30,297 nt of DNA from positions 1 to 30,297 of the forward strand of contig NZ_CP015784.1 of assembly GCF_001945665.1 (NCBI RefSeq), read 5' to 3'. Below the pieces are notes generated by a model. It was given only the letters and a program-made list of their open reading frames with translations. It had not been told where the DNA came from and searched no databases. The first letter of the stretch is position 1. The number at the start of each line of letters is the position of its first letter. Origin of the DNA: Borreliella mayonii (GTDB lineage: Bacteria; Spirochaetota; Spirochaetia; Borreliales; Borreliaceae). Positions 1 to 8,278 of this stretch are shown one piece after another. Position numbers and translations under genes: made by a program.

Positions 1-6
1 ATTTTA

Positions 7-35
7 TTGACAAAAATATTAGTTTTTGCTATCAT
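7..35 (+). promoter_or_regulatory. Strong sigma-70-type promoter of the virion operon
   Basis: A perfect -35 box TTGACA (7-12) is followed after 17 bases by TATCAT (30-35), about 30 bases ahead of the portal start. The spacer holds an interrupted dyad, CAAAAA then TATTAG then TTTTTG (11-28). It is a three-base-expanded version of the 15-bp dyad found between the -35 and -10 boxes of the two promoters in the inverted repeat near 18.6 and 22.8 kb. This suggests a shared regulator, which is inference. If the plasmid is circular the promoter lies directly downstream of the terminase gene and would serve portal through fibre. Confidence 0.75.
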
Positions 36-65
36 ACATCTAATTTAATAAAGAGAAGTAAAAAG

Positions 66-1292
66 GTGTGTGATTTAAGAAAAACAAAACTAATAGATAA
101 AATAAGTTCACTAGAACTATACAAATACTCAATATTTTTTAGAAATTACATTGAAAATGTAGCAGAAGATTGTCTCAAGAACGGACTTATTCTTGAGAGT
201 GCTGCCCACAATGTTAGTGAGGTTGAACTTGCTAGGTTAAAGGTACAGCTTAATAATGCTCTGCTTAATTGTATTATAAGCTACCTTTTTCATGGGATTG
301 GCTATGTTTTAGTAAAAACCAAAGATACTCTAATAGATCTCGAACAACCCGTTAATATAGAATTACCTATTGGTTTTGAATACCTTGATTATGAATATGT
401 AAGAGATTTGGGAGTTGATTTTGATCATATAACCTATAAAGTAAAATCCAACAATAAGAACAATTCTTTAGACGCAGTTAAAATACATAAAAGTCGACTT
501 ATCATATATGAAAACTTTGATTATATCTTAAAAAGATATGTTCCGTGTTATACCGAAAGCTTTTTACTAGATATTTATTTATTTGAAAAGATATACGTAG
601 AAATAGAAAGACGTATTGAAAACCACAATTTTTTGTTTTACAAAGATGAATCTTTAGTACAACTACAAGACGCACTTTCTAGTGCAACAACTTCTTTAAG
701 TGCACTTACTCAGAGCAATAATAATGATAGGGGAAGTGGCATTTTATCTTCTTTTTTGAGAAAACAAAATTCAAACAATCATAGTAAAGATATTTCTAAT
801 TTAAGAAACCTTAGTGACTCATTATCACAGGAGCTTGCTAGGCTAAAAAGTAATCTAAATAATGAGGGAATGTTTTATACGGCCACCCCTAGTGCTAGTT
901 TAGAGGTTATTAAATACGACCTTAGTTACTTAAAGGAGGCTTTAGCATTAATTAAGGCAAAAATTGGTGCAGATACTAAAGAGCCCTTAACCAGAAGTTT
1001 TAATGAACAGGCTAAAGGACTAGGAAATGATGGTAAAGGTGATAGGAGTAATTATTACGATTTTCTCAAAGGTGTACAAGAACAAGTTGAGAACTCTTGT
1101 AATTTAAAACTTACAAAGTATTTTGGGCTTGATATGAAATTTAATTCGCTGATTATGTTAAGTGAAGAACAAAAAGTGGAAAGAGATATAAAGCTAATTG
1201 AGCTTTACAGTAAATATAACCAGCTTATACAAAGTAGCTCCTTTGATAATGAGGAGTTAGCGATTTTAAAAGAGAAATTATTCTCATTTTGA
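66..1292 (+). CDS. Phage portal protein, DUF1073/Acb1-like family
   Basis: The 408-residue product starts at GTG 66, after AAGAG and AAAAGG. It is the first gene of the head module and, on a circle, follows the large terminase, the usual place for a portal protein. The middle region (about residues 195-290) is polar and Ser/Asn/Leu-rich with coiled-coil-like stretches, and the C-terminal 60 residues are charged and helical. From memory, the Borrelia cp32 homologue is assigned to DUF1073, a phage portal family; some databases label the same family 'anti-CBASS Acb1' because of a shared fold name. The portal role is inferred from family and position; no catalytic motif was recognised. The frame is intact. 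Confidence 0.72.
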   Translation: MCDLRKTKLIDKISSLELYKYSIFFRNYIENVAEDCLKNGLILESAAHNVSEVELARLKVQLNNALLNCIISYLFHGIGYVLVKTKDTLIDLEQPVNIELPIGFEYLDYEYVRDLGVDFDHITYKVKSNNKNNSLDAVKIHKSRLIIYENFDYILKRYVPCYTESFLLDIYLFEKIYVEIERRIENHNFLFYKDESLVQLQDALSSATTSLSALTQSNNNDRGSGILSSFLRKQNSNNHSKDISNLRNLSDSLSQELARLKSNLNNEGMFYTATPSASLEVIKYDLSYLKEALALIKAKIGADTKEPLTRSFNEQAKGLGNDGKGDRSNYYDFLKGVQEQVENSCNLKLTKYFGLDMKFNSLIMLSEEQKVERDIKLIELYSKYNQLIQSSSFDNEELAILKEKLFSF

Positions 1293-1308
1293 GAAAAGGA
1301 GTTAAAAG

Positions 1309-2001
1309 ATGCCTGAGAAAGAAGAAAAAGAAGACCTGCAAGCACAAGATAAAGAAGAGCAGCAAAATAAGGCTGATACTAAAGTTATAAGTGTGCAGGA
1401 ATTTGAAGAGTACATGCGCTTTAAAGAGCAAACAAATAGTAAATCCAAAGAGACAAGTCGAGATTTAAGTATAAATGAACGAATAACAAAAGAACTCGCA
1501 GAAGTTGAAGAGCGGGAGCGTATTGAAAAGCAATTATTGCTAGAGGCTGAGCGAATTAATGAAATTGATACACTTGCAAAGGCACATCTTAGCAATTATT
1601 TCAATAAGGAGGTGTTGCTTGCAAAAGGATACACATTAAAAGACATTATGCAAGCACAACGTAGAGAACTTGTGCGCAAGTTCGTTCCAATTGAGCAAAT
1701 TAAAGCTATTGCCAAAGTATCAGACATAAGTCATATCGATGGAGAGATATTAGAGCAACTTGTTTCTTTAGCAAAAGTGAATATTAAATTAAGAAAAAAT
1801 GCGAGTAGCAATTCTTCTTCTGTTGACTCTATTAAGGGAAATATTGCTATTAAATCAGAAGAAAGAGCAAGTTTGCTTAATTCTAATTTTGTACCTATTA
1901 ATTTCACAGAATTTGTACAAGCGATAAGTAATACTTACAAGCAAAGACGAATTCAATTTTATGAAAATCTAAAAAGACATAAAAGAACAAGTATTGCTTA
2001 A
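1309..2001 (+). CDS. DUF1357 protein, probable capsid scaffold
   Basis: The 230-residue protein begins at ATG 1309, well spaced after AAAAGGAG. The first 100 residues are extremely charged (Glu/Lys-rich) and predicted coiled coil, with the run VEERERIEKQLLLEAERINE around residues 65-85. The C-terminal part (about 100-230) is more mixed, with a basic tail ending KRHKRTSIA. A charged coiled-coil protein between portal and major capsid protein is typical of phage scaffolding proteins. Borrelia homologues are placed in DUF1357 from memory. No protease motif is visible, so scaffold is preferred to protease. It lies 16 bases after the portal stop and 11 bases before the first DUF228 gene, in one operon. 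Confidence 0.65.
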   Translation: MPEKEEKEDLQAQDKEEQQNKADTKVISVQEFEEYMRFKEQTNSKSKETSRDLSINERITKELAEVEERERIEKQLLLEAERINEIDTLAKAHLSNYFNKEVLLAKGYTLKDIMQAQRRELVRKFVPIEQIKAIAKVSDISHIDGEILEQLVSLAKVNIKLRKNASSNSSSVDSIKGNIAIKSEERASLLNSNFVPINFTEFVQAISNTYKQRRIQFYENLKRHKRTSIA

Positions 2002-2012
2002 AGGAGTTTTTA

Positions 2013-2576
2013 ATGAGCGATGGTATTACAAAAATAAAAGAAGATTTTGATAAAAAAGTTGCAGAAATTAAAGCATTAATGAAAAATCCTCAGCAAGATG
2101 CTGGTTTGCTTAGTAATTCTGTAGATTTTAGAGATAAAAATCTAATTTACTCCAATTCGGATGGAGTTTTTACTAGTAGTAAAGACAAAATAGAAAATTA
2201 TCCTGCTAAAGGGTATCCATACAAGCGTGGAGTCAAGCTTAGTTTTAGTGCAGATGGTACAATAGAACTAGAAGTTGAGGCTGGTGGTGGGGATGACTTG
2301 TACGGAATATGCACTGATATAGATGAGTTTACTGGCATGGCAACTGTAGTTCCAATTACAAATAACTTCACGGGGTATTTAACATTTAAGAAAAATGGAA
2401 ATGGTGTAAACCTAGGTGATAAGCTGCATTTTAATGCACAAGGAGAGCTTGAAAAGAATGGGGGAAATGATAAATCTGTTAATGCTATAGCACTTTCAAA
2501 AGTACATAAATTAACCGAAGAGTTATCTATAGTGCTTGCTAGTGTTTTTGGGAATAGAGCTTTAAAAGGTAATTAA
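2013..2576 (+). CDS. DUF228 protein, first of three tandem paralogues
   Basis: The 187-residue protein starts at ATG 2013 after AAAGGAG. It opens with a charged helix (residues 1-25), then the paralogue signature NPQQDAGLLSNSVDFRDKN, then YPYKRGVKL, then a Gly-rich loop and DLYGICTDIDEFTG and VVPITNNF. The later pattern GDKLHFNAQGELEK resembles beta-rich phage head-decoration or cement proteins, and position just before the major capsid gene fits, but this function is inference. Homologues on cp32 plasmids are known as DUF228. The genes at 2580-3347 and 3376-3951 are paralogues. The frame is intact. Confidence 0.75.
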   Translation: MSDGITKIKEDFDKKVAEIKALMKNPQQDAGLLSNSVDFRDKNLIYSNSDGVFTSSKDKIENYPAKGYPYKRGVKLSFSADGTIELEVEAGGGDDLYGICTDIDEFTGMATVVPITNNFTGYLTFKKNGNGVNLGDKLHFNAQGELEKNGGNDKSVNAIALSKVHKLTEELSIVLASVFGNRALKGN

Positions 2577-2579
2577 ATT

Positions 2580-3347
2580 ATGGCTTTAAAAGGCAAAGGG
2601 CAAGCTAAATCTCCTAATGTTGATGATAATCCACAATTAGGGTTAGAATCAGAAATTCCAGTTGCTCCTAGATCTAAACGTCAAGCAAGACAGGCTTAAG
2701 AAGCACAAGCAAAAGATCCTTATTTAGATTCAGTTAAAGAACTTGACGATGTTCTTTTAAAATTTAAAAAATATTCAAAATCAATGAGTTCGATTGAAAA
2801 TAAGGTTTTTAGTAGTTCGGGTGGTTGTTTTAAATCAAAGAATGAGCGAGTTAATGCTTATTCTTTTACATGTTCAAGCTTTGCAGACAAAATAGAAGAA
2901 TACCTTTATGATCCAGCAAATAGTTTTCCATATAAGCGTGGGGTTAAACTTGTTCCAAAAGAGAACTCTATATATGTTGAAGTTGGTGCTGATACTGATA
3001 TGTATGGGATATGTGTAGATGTATGTGAGTTTAGTAGTACTGCGTATGTATTACCAATTACGAATAACTTTGAAGGGTATCTTGTTACAAGAAATCCGAG
3101 TATAAAAATGGGAGAAATATTGGATATAAATAACAATGGGGTTATTATCAAGGCTGGTGGTGGGCCACCAACCGCAATTAATGCATATGCCCTCTCTGAT
3201 TCATTTACAATCAATTTTGCACCCGAAGATGAACATCAAGATCAAGCTAGATATCCCAAACAAGAGTATTCTATTAATTTGATAAAAGTTGCAATTTTTG
3301 GCAATAGAGGCCTTGAGAAAACAGTAACACCTGAAGCTGGTGGTTAA
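2580..3347 (+). pseudogene. Second DUF228 paralogue, interrupted by an in-frame TAA
   Basis: An open frame starts at ATG 2580, three bases after the previous stop, and reads MALKGKGQAKSPNVDDN before a TAA at 2697-2699. Beyond it the same frame continues without another stop to 3347: EAQAKDPYLDSVKELDDVLL, then the DUF228 core with FPYKRGVKLVPKE, DMYGICVDVCEFSS and VLPITNNFEGY. A single substitution (for example CAA to TAA after RQARQA) explains the break; the intact product would be 255 residues. Translation could restart at ATG 2784 to give 187 residues with most of the core, but no good ribosome site precedes it. It has a longer N-terminal extension than its paralogues. Confidence 0.75.
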
Positions 3348-3375
3348 GCCTTGGGCAATAAAAGGAGTTAAACAA

Positions 3376-3951
3376 ATGGCAGACACAACGCAATTATTAA
3401 AAGATTATCAAGAGAAGAGAAGTAAACTTGAAAAGTTTATGAAAAATCCCCAGCATGACGCTGGTTTGCTTAGCAATTCTGTAGAGTTTAGAGATAAAAA
3501 CATACAATTTTTTGCCTCTGGAGGCACTAGAACCAGCAAATTTGACAAATTAGAAAATCATCCATTTTCTGGGTATCCATACAAGCGTGGGGTAAAAAGA
3601 GTTATTCAAGAGGAACAAGAGAATCAAATTCACTATGAACCCCACGTTGAGGCTGGTGGTGAAGATGATTTATACGGAATATGCATTGATATAGATGAGT
3701 TTAGCAAAACAGCCACTATTGTTCCAATTACAAATAATTTTGAGGGTTATTTAGTAGCAAAAGATTCTACGCTTAAAGTAAAAGACAAACTTGTTTTTAA
3801 TAAAGACGGTGCTCTTGAAAAGGTGACTGGAGCACTACCAAATAAGGCAACTATTAATGCGATAGCGTTGTCTGATGCAAAACAAATTAGTAACGATGTT
3901 TATTTAATAAAAGTAGCAGTATTTGTAAATAAAGCTGTAAGTAAAAATTAA
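3376..3951 (+). CDS. DUF228 protein, third tandem paralogue
   Basis: ATG 3376 is chosen over an upstream GTG at 3340 because it follows AAAGGAG at the right distance and aligns with the first paralogue's start. The product has 191 residues. It repeats the features of the gene at 2013: a charged N-terminal helix, NPQHDAGLLSNSVEFRDKN, YPYKRGVKR, DLYGICIDIDEFS, VPITNNFEGYL, and a C-terminal part ending VAVFVNKAVSKN. Several DNA stretches are identical to the first copy, such as the 20 bases encoding GYPYKRG. The likely role is virion-associated, perhaps decoration, as for the first copy. Intact. Confidence 0.75.
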   Translation: MADTTQLLKDYQEKRSKLEKFMKNPQHDAGLLSNSVEFRDKNIQFFASGGTRTSKFDKLENHPFSGYPYKRGVKRVIQEEQENQIHYEPHVEAGGEDDLYGICIDIDEFSKTATIVPITNNFEGYLVAKDSTLKVKDKLVFNKDGALEKVTGALPNKATINAIALSDAKQISNDVYLIKVAVFVNKAVSKN

Positions 3952-3972
3952 TGATATTTGGGAGGATTTAAT

Positions 3973-4929
3973 ATGGAATTATTTGATGAAAATTATTATG
4001 CAAAAGCTGTGGCTAATATTATAGGGGAAGTTAAAGATCCTATAATGTATAAATGGTTTTCGCCTGATCAAATTGAAGATGTTGATCTTCAGATGGGCTA
4101 CCAAAGAACTGTAAAGTGGGATGCGTTTTTAAATGCTAATCCTACAACGATTGCTAATGAGGTTAATACTATTTCAACTATTGGATTTAGTTCTGAAGTA
4201 GTAAGACTTAATTACTTAAAATTACAGTACAAATTTAGGCACTTAAAGCAGGCGTCTGAAAAATTTTACACTTCAGACTCATATCTTGGTGACATTAATA
4301 ACAATTTACTTCCTTTTTCTCAAGCCTATAAGCTTGCAAGTAGCGAAATTATCAAACTTATTAATCACTTTGTACTAACAGGCACTGTTTCAATTCAAAA
4401 AGATGGAAAAAATCAAAAACGTCTACTTCCCAATATGTATGGACTTCTTAATATGCCACATCAAGTAAAAGAAGAAGTTGCTAGTGGTGATAAAGATAAA
4501 ATGGATAAAATATTTGAAAAAATTGAGGCGGGACTTTCAAAGTTAGAGCTAGGAGACGAATTTTCTACAATGATGGTAATAGTTGACCCTACAACTTCGC
4601 TCAAACTCGTAAAGCCATACGCAGCAGCACAGGGTGCAGCAAGTAGCTGCGAAAAATGGGAGGATGTTTTGATTCAAACTATTAAGGCTATTAATAATAG
4701 AGAAGATGTCTACATTGAAGCTTCAAACTTGCTAAAACATCAAATACTTATTTACCCATTAAACCCAGAGCTTATTAAGTTTAAACCTAGCAAGTATATG
4801 TTACCTACACCAAATGAACAAGTGGATAAAGATTCAACTGATATTGCTCATTCATACATTGATTTTGTTTTAGGAGGGCTACTTGCTACTAGAAAAACTA
4901 TTTTGCAAGTACATATTAAACAAAGTTAA
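3973..4929 (+). CDS. Major capsid protein candidate
   Basis: ATG 3973 follows GGGAGG by 8 bases and is preferred to TTG 3958. The product has 318 residues, a normal size for an HK97-fold capsid subunit. It has an N-terminal helix region, a central segment HFVLTGTVSIQKDGKNQKR then PNMYGLLNMP (about 133-160), a mixed alpha/beta domain with MMVIVDPTTSLKLVKPYAAA, and a C-terminal beta-rich end VLGGLLATRKTILQVHIK. The 'G...PNMYGLLN' pattern recalls the E-loop-adjacent region of DUF2184-type capsid proteins. Position after scaffold and DUF228 genes and before connector genes supports the call, which rests mainly on size, order and pattern. Confidence 0.65.
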   Translation: MELFDENYYAKAVANIIGEVKDPIMYKWFSPDQIEDVDLQMGYQRTVKWDAFLNANPTTIANEVNTISTIGFSSEVVRLNYLKLQYKFRHLKQASEKFYTSDSYLGDINNNLLPFSQAYKLASSEIIKLINHFVLTGTVSIQKDGKNQKRLLPNMYGLLNMPHQVKEEVASGDKDKMDKIFEKIEAGLSKLELGDEFSTMMVIVDPTTSLKLVKPYAAAQGAASSCEKWEDVLIQTIKAINNREDVYIEASNLLKHQILIYPLNPELIKFKPSKYMLPTPNEQVDKDSTDIAHSYIDFVLGGLLATRKTILQVHIKQS

Positions 4930-4948
4930 AAACATAAGGTAAATCGAA

Positions 4949-5149
4949 GTGAGCGAACAAAAAAACTTACAAACACAAGTTGAGGCTGAAGAAGAACTTT
5001 TGGTAACAAAACTTCATTCTGAAGTGTTATTGTTACTAGGAATAGACAAACTTGCATTAAGCAGACAAAATTTTCTACTTCATTTATCTTTACTTCAAGC
5101 TATTCTAGTAACACGTGATATTGATGCTAGTTCACTTACATATGAATAA
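4949..5149 (+). CDS. Small DUF1322-type protein, head-completion candidate
   Basis: The 66-residue protein starts at GTG 4949, nine bases after AAGG. It is almost entirely helical, with an acidic N-terminus followed by Leu-rich amphipathic helices. It lies 19 bases after the major capsid gene, the usual place for small head-tail joining proteins. Cp32 homologues are DUF1322 from memory; no biochemical role is known to me. Its last codons overlap a possible start (ATG 5142) of the next gene. Confidence 0.6.
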   Translation: MSEQKNLQTQVEAEEELLVTKLHSEVLLLLGIDKLALSRQNFLLHLSLLQAILVTRDIDASSLTYE

Positions 5150-5173
5150 ATATTTTTACTTACCTTTTACCAT

Positions 5174-5404
5174 ATGGGTTGTCAATTAAGAAAACAGGGA
5201 GTTGTTCGAGAATTTGAATTTGATAGGATCAAAAAAGAGAAATTCAATGAACTTAAACTTGATTATTATCCTAGTATCAGTGGAGGCGAAGAAGGTGGCG
5301 AGGGGGGTTGTGGCTCAAACAAGAATTTTTGTTCACAACTTGATGCATTTTTAGAAAAACTAAAAAGAGAAACTTCAACGCCATCTTGTGTGGGGGTTGT
5401 CTAA
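5174..5404 (+). CDS. Small Gly/Cys-rich connector-region protein, possibly 5'-truncated by a frameshift
   Basis: As read, ATG 5174 opens a 76-residue protein with no ribosome site in front. It has a basic N-terminal part, a Gly/Glu loop (SGGEEGGEGGCGSNKN) and four cysteines. In the -1 frame, an ATG at 5142 overlaps the previous gene's end and reads MNKYFYLPFTIW before running into a stop. One extra G in the GGG run at 5176-5178 would join that peptide to CQLRKQGVV. This suggests that the true start is 5142 and that a base has been lost, but the case is weaker than for the other frameshifts. Its stop codon overlaps the next ATG (TAATG), indicating coupled translation. Function unknown. Confidence 0.5.
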   Translation: MGCQLRKQGVVREFEFDRIKKEKFNELKLDYYPSISGGEEGGEGGCGSNKNFCSQLDAFLEKLKRETSTPSCVGVV

Positions 5405-5787
5405 TGAATGGTGTTAGAAAAAGACTTTCTGATATGTCATTTCGCATGATCAACGTATTTAAGGATCCTAAACCCTTAAAGTTTTATAAAGGTACTGTTT
5501 TAAAGCTTGAAAATGATTCTTCTTATAAGAGAGTATTTGATAAAAATAAGTATACTGAATTCGCAGGAGTTATTATTGACATAAAGCCACAAGAACTTGC
5601 AATTCTTTATGATTCTGATATGTCTGATATTCAAGGGTATTCCAAACTTTACACATATCAAGACCTTAACTATGAACTAAAAGATCGAATATCAATTGCA
5701 GATTTAGTTTACTTTGAAATATTTAGTATTGACTCTTCAATCGGATATTTTACTTTGGTTTTAAAGGAATTTATATGGACAAACTAG
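5404..5787 (+). CDS. DUF1506-type neck/connector protein
   Basis: ATG 5404 overlaps the previous stop as TAATG and is preceded by GGGGG, so it is preferred over the in-frame TTG at 5386. The product has 127 residues. A basic start (MNGVRKRLSDMSFRMINVF) is followed by a beta-rich body: LKFYKGTVLKLENDSS, EFAGVIIDIKPQELAILYDS and a C-terminal YFTLVLKEFIWTN. Small beta-barrel proteins between capsid and tail genes are usually head-closure proteins. That role is inferred from position; DUF1506 is assigned from memory. It overlaps the next gene by 13 bases. Confidence 0.6.
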   Translation: MNGVRKRLSDMSFRMINVFKDPKPLKFYKGTVLKLENDSSYKRVFDKNKYTEFAGVIIDIKPQELAILYDSDMSDIQGYSKLYTYQDLNYELKDRISIADLVYFEIFSIDSSIGYFTLVLKEFIWTN

Positions 5788-6164
5788 AATTTAAAATGGA
5801 ATTGGAAATTGGGTGGTTTGGTGGTCGTGCAGGTATTGCTAAAATGCATGAAAAAGGGAGTAGCAATTTACCAGCAAGAAAACATTTAACCAAAATTGCT
5901 AGTAGTTCTGAGTTTAGAGAATATATCAATAATAGCTATATAAATTCTAAGTTTAATCTTGACCCTAAATCGGGAATGGAGGCTATTGGACAAGCTTTTA
6001 TAAGGTACTATGAAAATTATCTACTATCAGCACAAGTCACTCCAGCCTTAAAGGCTAATACAATCAAAAGTAAGTTTAAAAGGGGTAGTAACACTGCAGC
6101 AATTCCACTTGTTGATACAGCCAAAATGTTATCAGAGATTACTTATAAGGTAACACTTGAATGA
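5775..6164 (+). CDS. Neck/tail-completion protein, gp10- or gpG-like
   Basis: The 129-residue protein starts at ATG 5775, inside the end of the upstream gene, with AAAGGA before it. The segment GRAGIAKMHEKGSSNLPARKHLTKI (residues about 13-37) has the 'HE.G...(L/I)PARxxL' pattern of HK97 gp10-like and Mu gpG-like proteins that join head and tail. The C-terminus has the LKANTIKSKFKRGSNTAAIP pattern with 'PLVDTAKMLSEITYKV', also typical ('PL.dTG.L...i.'). So this assignment is based on sequence as well as position. It overlaps the next gene as ATGA. Confidence 0.65.
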   Translation: MDKLEFKMELEIGWFGGRAGIAKMHEKGSSNLPARKHLTKIASSSEFREYINNSYINSKFNLDPKSGMEAIGQAFIRYYENYLLSAQVTPALKANTIKSKFKRGSNTAAIPLVDTAKMLSEITYKVTLE

Positions 6165-6727
6165 TTTTCACTTTAGATATGGTATTAAATCATTTAACTC
6201 AAATATTTAAAGGGTTTAAGGCGTATGCAACTGAAAATAATTTTGAGTGCGATATCATAAATACCTACAATCATCCATATCTTTCAAAAATCACAGCTAC
6301 TAGCTCAAATATAATAGCATTGAAATTTGATGGTACAGAAAATCTATTTGATCATAATTCTAGAGCAGGTGTATTTTATGAAAATGCTTTGGAATTTAGT
6401 ATAAATTTTCAAATATATATTATTGCAATAGTGTTAAACGCCAAAGACTTTGACGCTAATTCACGCATGTTAATGCTTTATAGTATGCTTAGTGACTTTT
6501 TGCACAATAAAGCTCATAAGTATACTTTGCCCAGTCTACAACCCGACTATATTAATAAAATTAACTTCTACATTTACCCAACATCTAATATGCAAACAGT
6601 TGGACTGATTAATTTAGGCACAAAATATAGCAACCATGCATACAGTGCATCTATAGCATTTAATGCTAGTGTAAAAGCAACCGAAATTTTAAAGGAGGAA
6701 TACAAAATTGCCGCAAGATACAATTAG
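6161..6727 (+). CDS. DUF764-type protein, tail terminator candidate
   Basis: The 188-residue protein starts at ATG 6161, sharing ATGA with the upstream stop. It is mixed alpha/beta, with NIIALKFDGTENLFDHNSRA (about 46-66) followed by a hydrophobic beta strand ALEFSINFQIYIIAIVL. Its position between the neck gene and the sheath gene is where contractile phages encode the tail terminator. The name DUF764 is from memory. The sheath start TTG 6708 lies inside its 3' end, with its ribosome site AAAGGAGG also inside this gene. Confidence 0.55.
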   Translation: MIFTLDMVLNHLTQIFKGFKAYATENNFECDIINTYNHPYLSKITATSSNIIALKFDGTENLFDHNSRAGVFYENALEFSINFQIYIIAIVLNAKDFDANSRMLMLYSMLSDFLHNKAHKYTLPSLQPDYINKINFYIYPTSNMQTVGLINLGTKYSNHAYSASIAFNASVKATEILKEEYKIAARYN

Positions 6728-7821
6728 TGTAAGTTTGCTTGACTCTAGAATTCAAGCTAGTAGGCCCAATTATTATAATCCACTTTTGGTTTACAAAACA
6801 GCCAAAATTAAAGTTAATAAAGATGCTGCTAACTTTATAACATTGAATTTAACCGTTAATAACTATGAAAAACAAATTGAAGCTTTAGAAAAAGATAATG
6901 GGAATGGACAAGATCAGTTTGGAAAAGAAAAAACACTGCTTAAAACTGCAATGTCAAATTTTTTCAATTCAAGTGAAGAATCATTAAAATCCGCTGTTCT
7001 TTTTATTTATAAGGATAAACCCGAAGAGTTAAAAAAATATCTTAAAGTACATAGACACACTTTTGTTGTACTTATTAATACTGAGGATGATAATTCCGAT
7101 GATGGACTTAAGATTTATAAAGATGATTATGATAAGTTTAAAACACCTTCAATTTTTTTTGTATTCTCGACTAAAGAACAAGAAATAAAAGAACTATTTA
7201 AAGATAAAGGCAATACTGAAAAAGAAAGAAATATTGCTGTTTACAGTAATAATAAAGACAATTTACACCTCAAATTTATAAGTCAATATTTACATCAGGC
7301 TAGTATTTTTCATGCTGTAAATCCTTATGGCATGCCGCTGGCTGCTACACCACTTGTTGATGATACTGTAATTGGAAAGTTGCGAACTGCAAAAATCAAC
7401 TTTTATTCACTTCTTAATGAAACTGGGCTTGATGGTGTACCTGCCTTTAATAGAAGGTGTTGACCTAGCTGGAGGTGCAATAGACGAACAATTTACATAC
7501 CACTATATAAAAAACGAAGCGATTATTGAGCTTATTAGAATTTGGAACAAAAACAATAGGCAAAATAGCAAATTATCTGCACTGCAGCTTAGTGGAGCTA
7601 GAGACAATGCATATACTTCAGCAATTGAATGTTTACTGAAAAGGTTTGTGGATAGAGGACTGATTATTGAGTACAAAAATTTAAGTCTTACTCTTTCTCC
7701 TACACCACAACTTAAATTAGAACTCAATGTGAATATTACTTATAACTTTAGCATTAATGCTGTTGCTTTAGTAATTACTACTCAAGATATAGTTGATTAT
7801 CAAAACAGCTTAAGTGCTTAA
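6708..7821 (+). pseudogene. Contractile tail sheath (DUF787), frameshifted
   Basis: TTG 6708 follows AAAGGAGGA and opens a frame that ends at a TGA at 7461-7463 after TGLDGVPAFNRRC. The +1 frame continues the protein: LIEGVDLAGGAIDEQFTYHY to a stop at 7819-7821. Removing one T from the run at 7446-7448 gives GVPALIEGVDLAGG and a single 370-residue protein. Sheath features include the N-terminal strand exchange-like region, the VNPYGMPLAATPLVDDTVIG segment and the C-terminal IEYKNLSLTLSPTPQLKLELN domain, which resembles sheath C-termini. The role is inferred from size and from the tube gene next door. DUF787 is from memory. A non-functional sheath would block tail assembly. Confidence 0.72.
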
Positions 7822-7834
7822 AAGGGGGGCTAAA

Positions 7835-8263
7835 ATGCAATTTTATGATTTAAGAGAAGTTTATTTTTCAATTGGTGGTACGCAGTTACATGGTGGCAAG
7901 CTAGAGCTTACAAGCGAACCTACAACAAGAGCAGTGATTAGTAGTGAAGATAAAGGTATGCCTGTAATAAGCTTAAGAGATCCCAAAACAATAACTTATG
8001 TTTTCAACATTGAAGTGACACTAGGTAGTCATGACTACATTTTGTTAACTGAACTTTCTGATGAACAGTTTTACAACATGGATGTGAGAAAAGAGGATAA
8101 AATGCTTGATTTAGCATTCAATGATAGAATTGCTACCAAAATTATTTCTAACTATGCAATTTTTACTGAAGAGCCTTCAAGAAGTTATTCTGCTGAGGCC
8201 GAAAAAGTATCTTTTGAAATTAGGGCTATTAATTGCCAAAAAACTAAACCAAACAACTCTTAA
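7835..8263 (+). CDS. Tail tube protein (DUF1463-type)
   Basis: ATG 7835 follows AAGGGGGGC and is preferred over GTG 7814, which overlaps the sheath's last codons. The product has 142 residues. It is beta-rich, begins MQFYDLREVYFSIGGTQLHG and has GSHDYILLTELSDEQFYNMD in the middle, matching the size and strand pattern of tail tube proteins such as the DUF3277 group (FxLGGxxIxG near the start, 'N..L..l...d..f' in the centre). Gene order sheath, tube, chaperones, tape measure is the standard contractile-tail order. DUF1463 is the cp32 family name from memory. The frame is intact. Confidence 0.68.
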   Translation: MQFYDLREVYFSIGGTQLHGGKLELTSEPTTRAVISSEDKGMPVISLRDPKTITYVFNIEVTLGSHDYILLTELSDEQFYNMDVRKEDKMLDLAFNDRIATKIISNYAIFTEEPSRSYSAEAEKVSFEIRAINCQKTKPNNS

Positions 8264-8278
8264 AAGGAGAGTCTTATT

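Noticed and set aside
66..1292. Acb1-type anti-CBASS activity for the first gene
   Set aside because: The family name is shared in databases, but position after terminase and the DUF1073 relation point to a portal; I saw no HxT-type phosphodiesterase motif pair.
3340..3375. Upstream GTG start of the third DUF228 gene
   Set aside because: It overlaps the previous gene's end and the paralogue alignment and AAAGGAG both favour ATG 3376.
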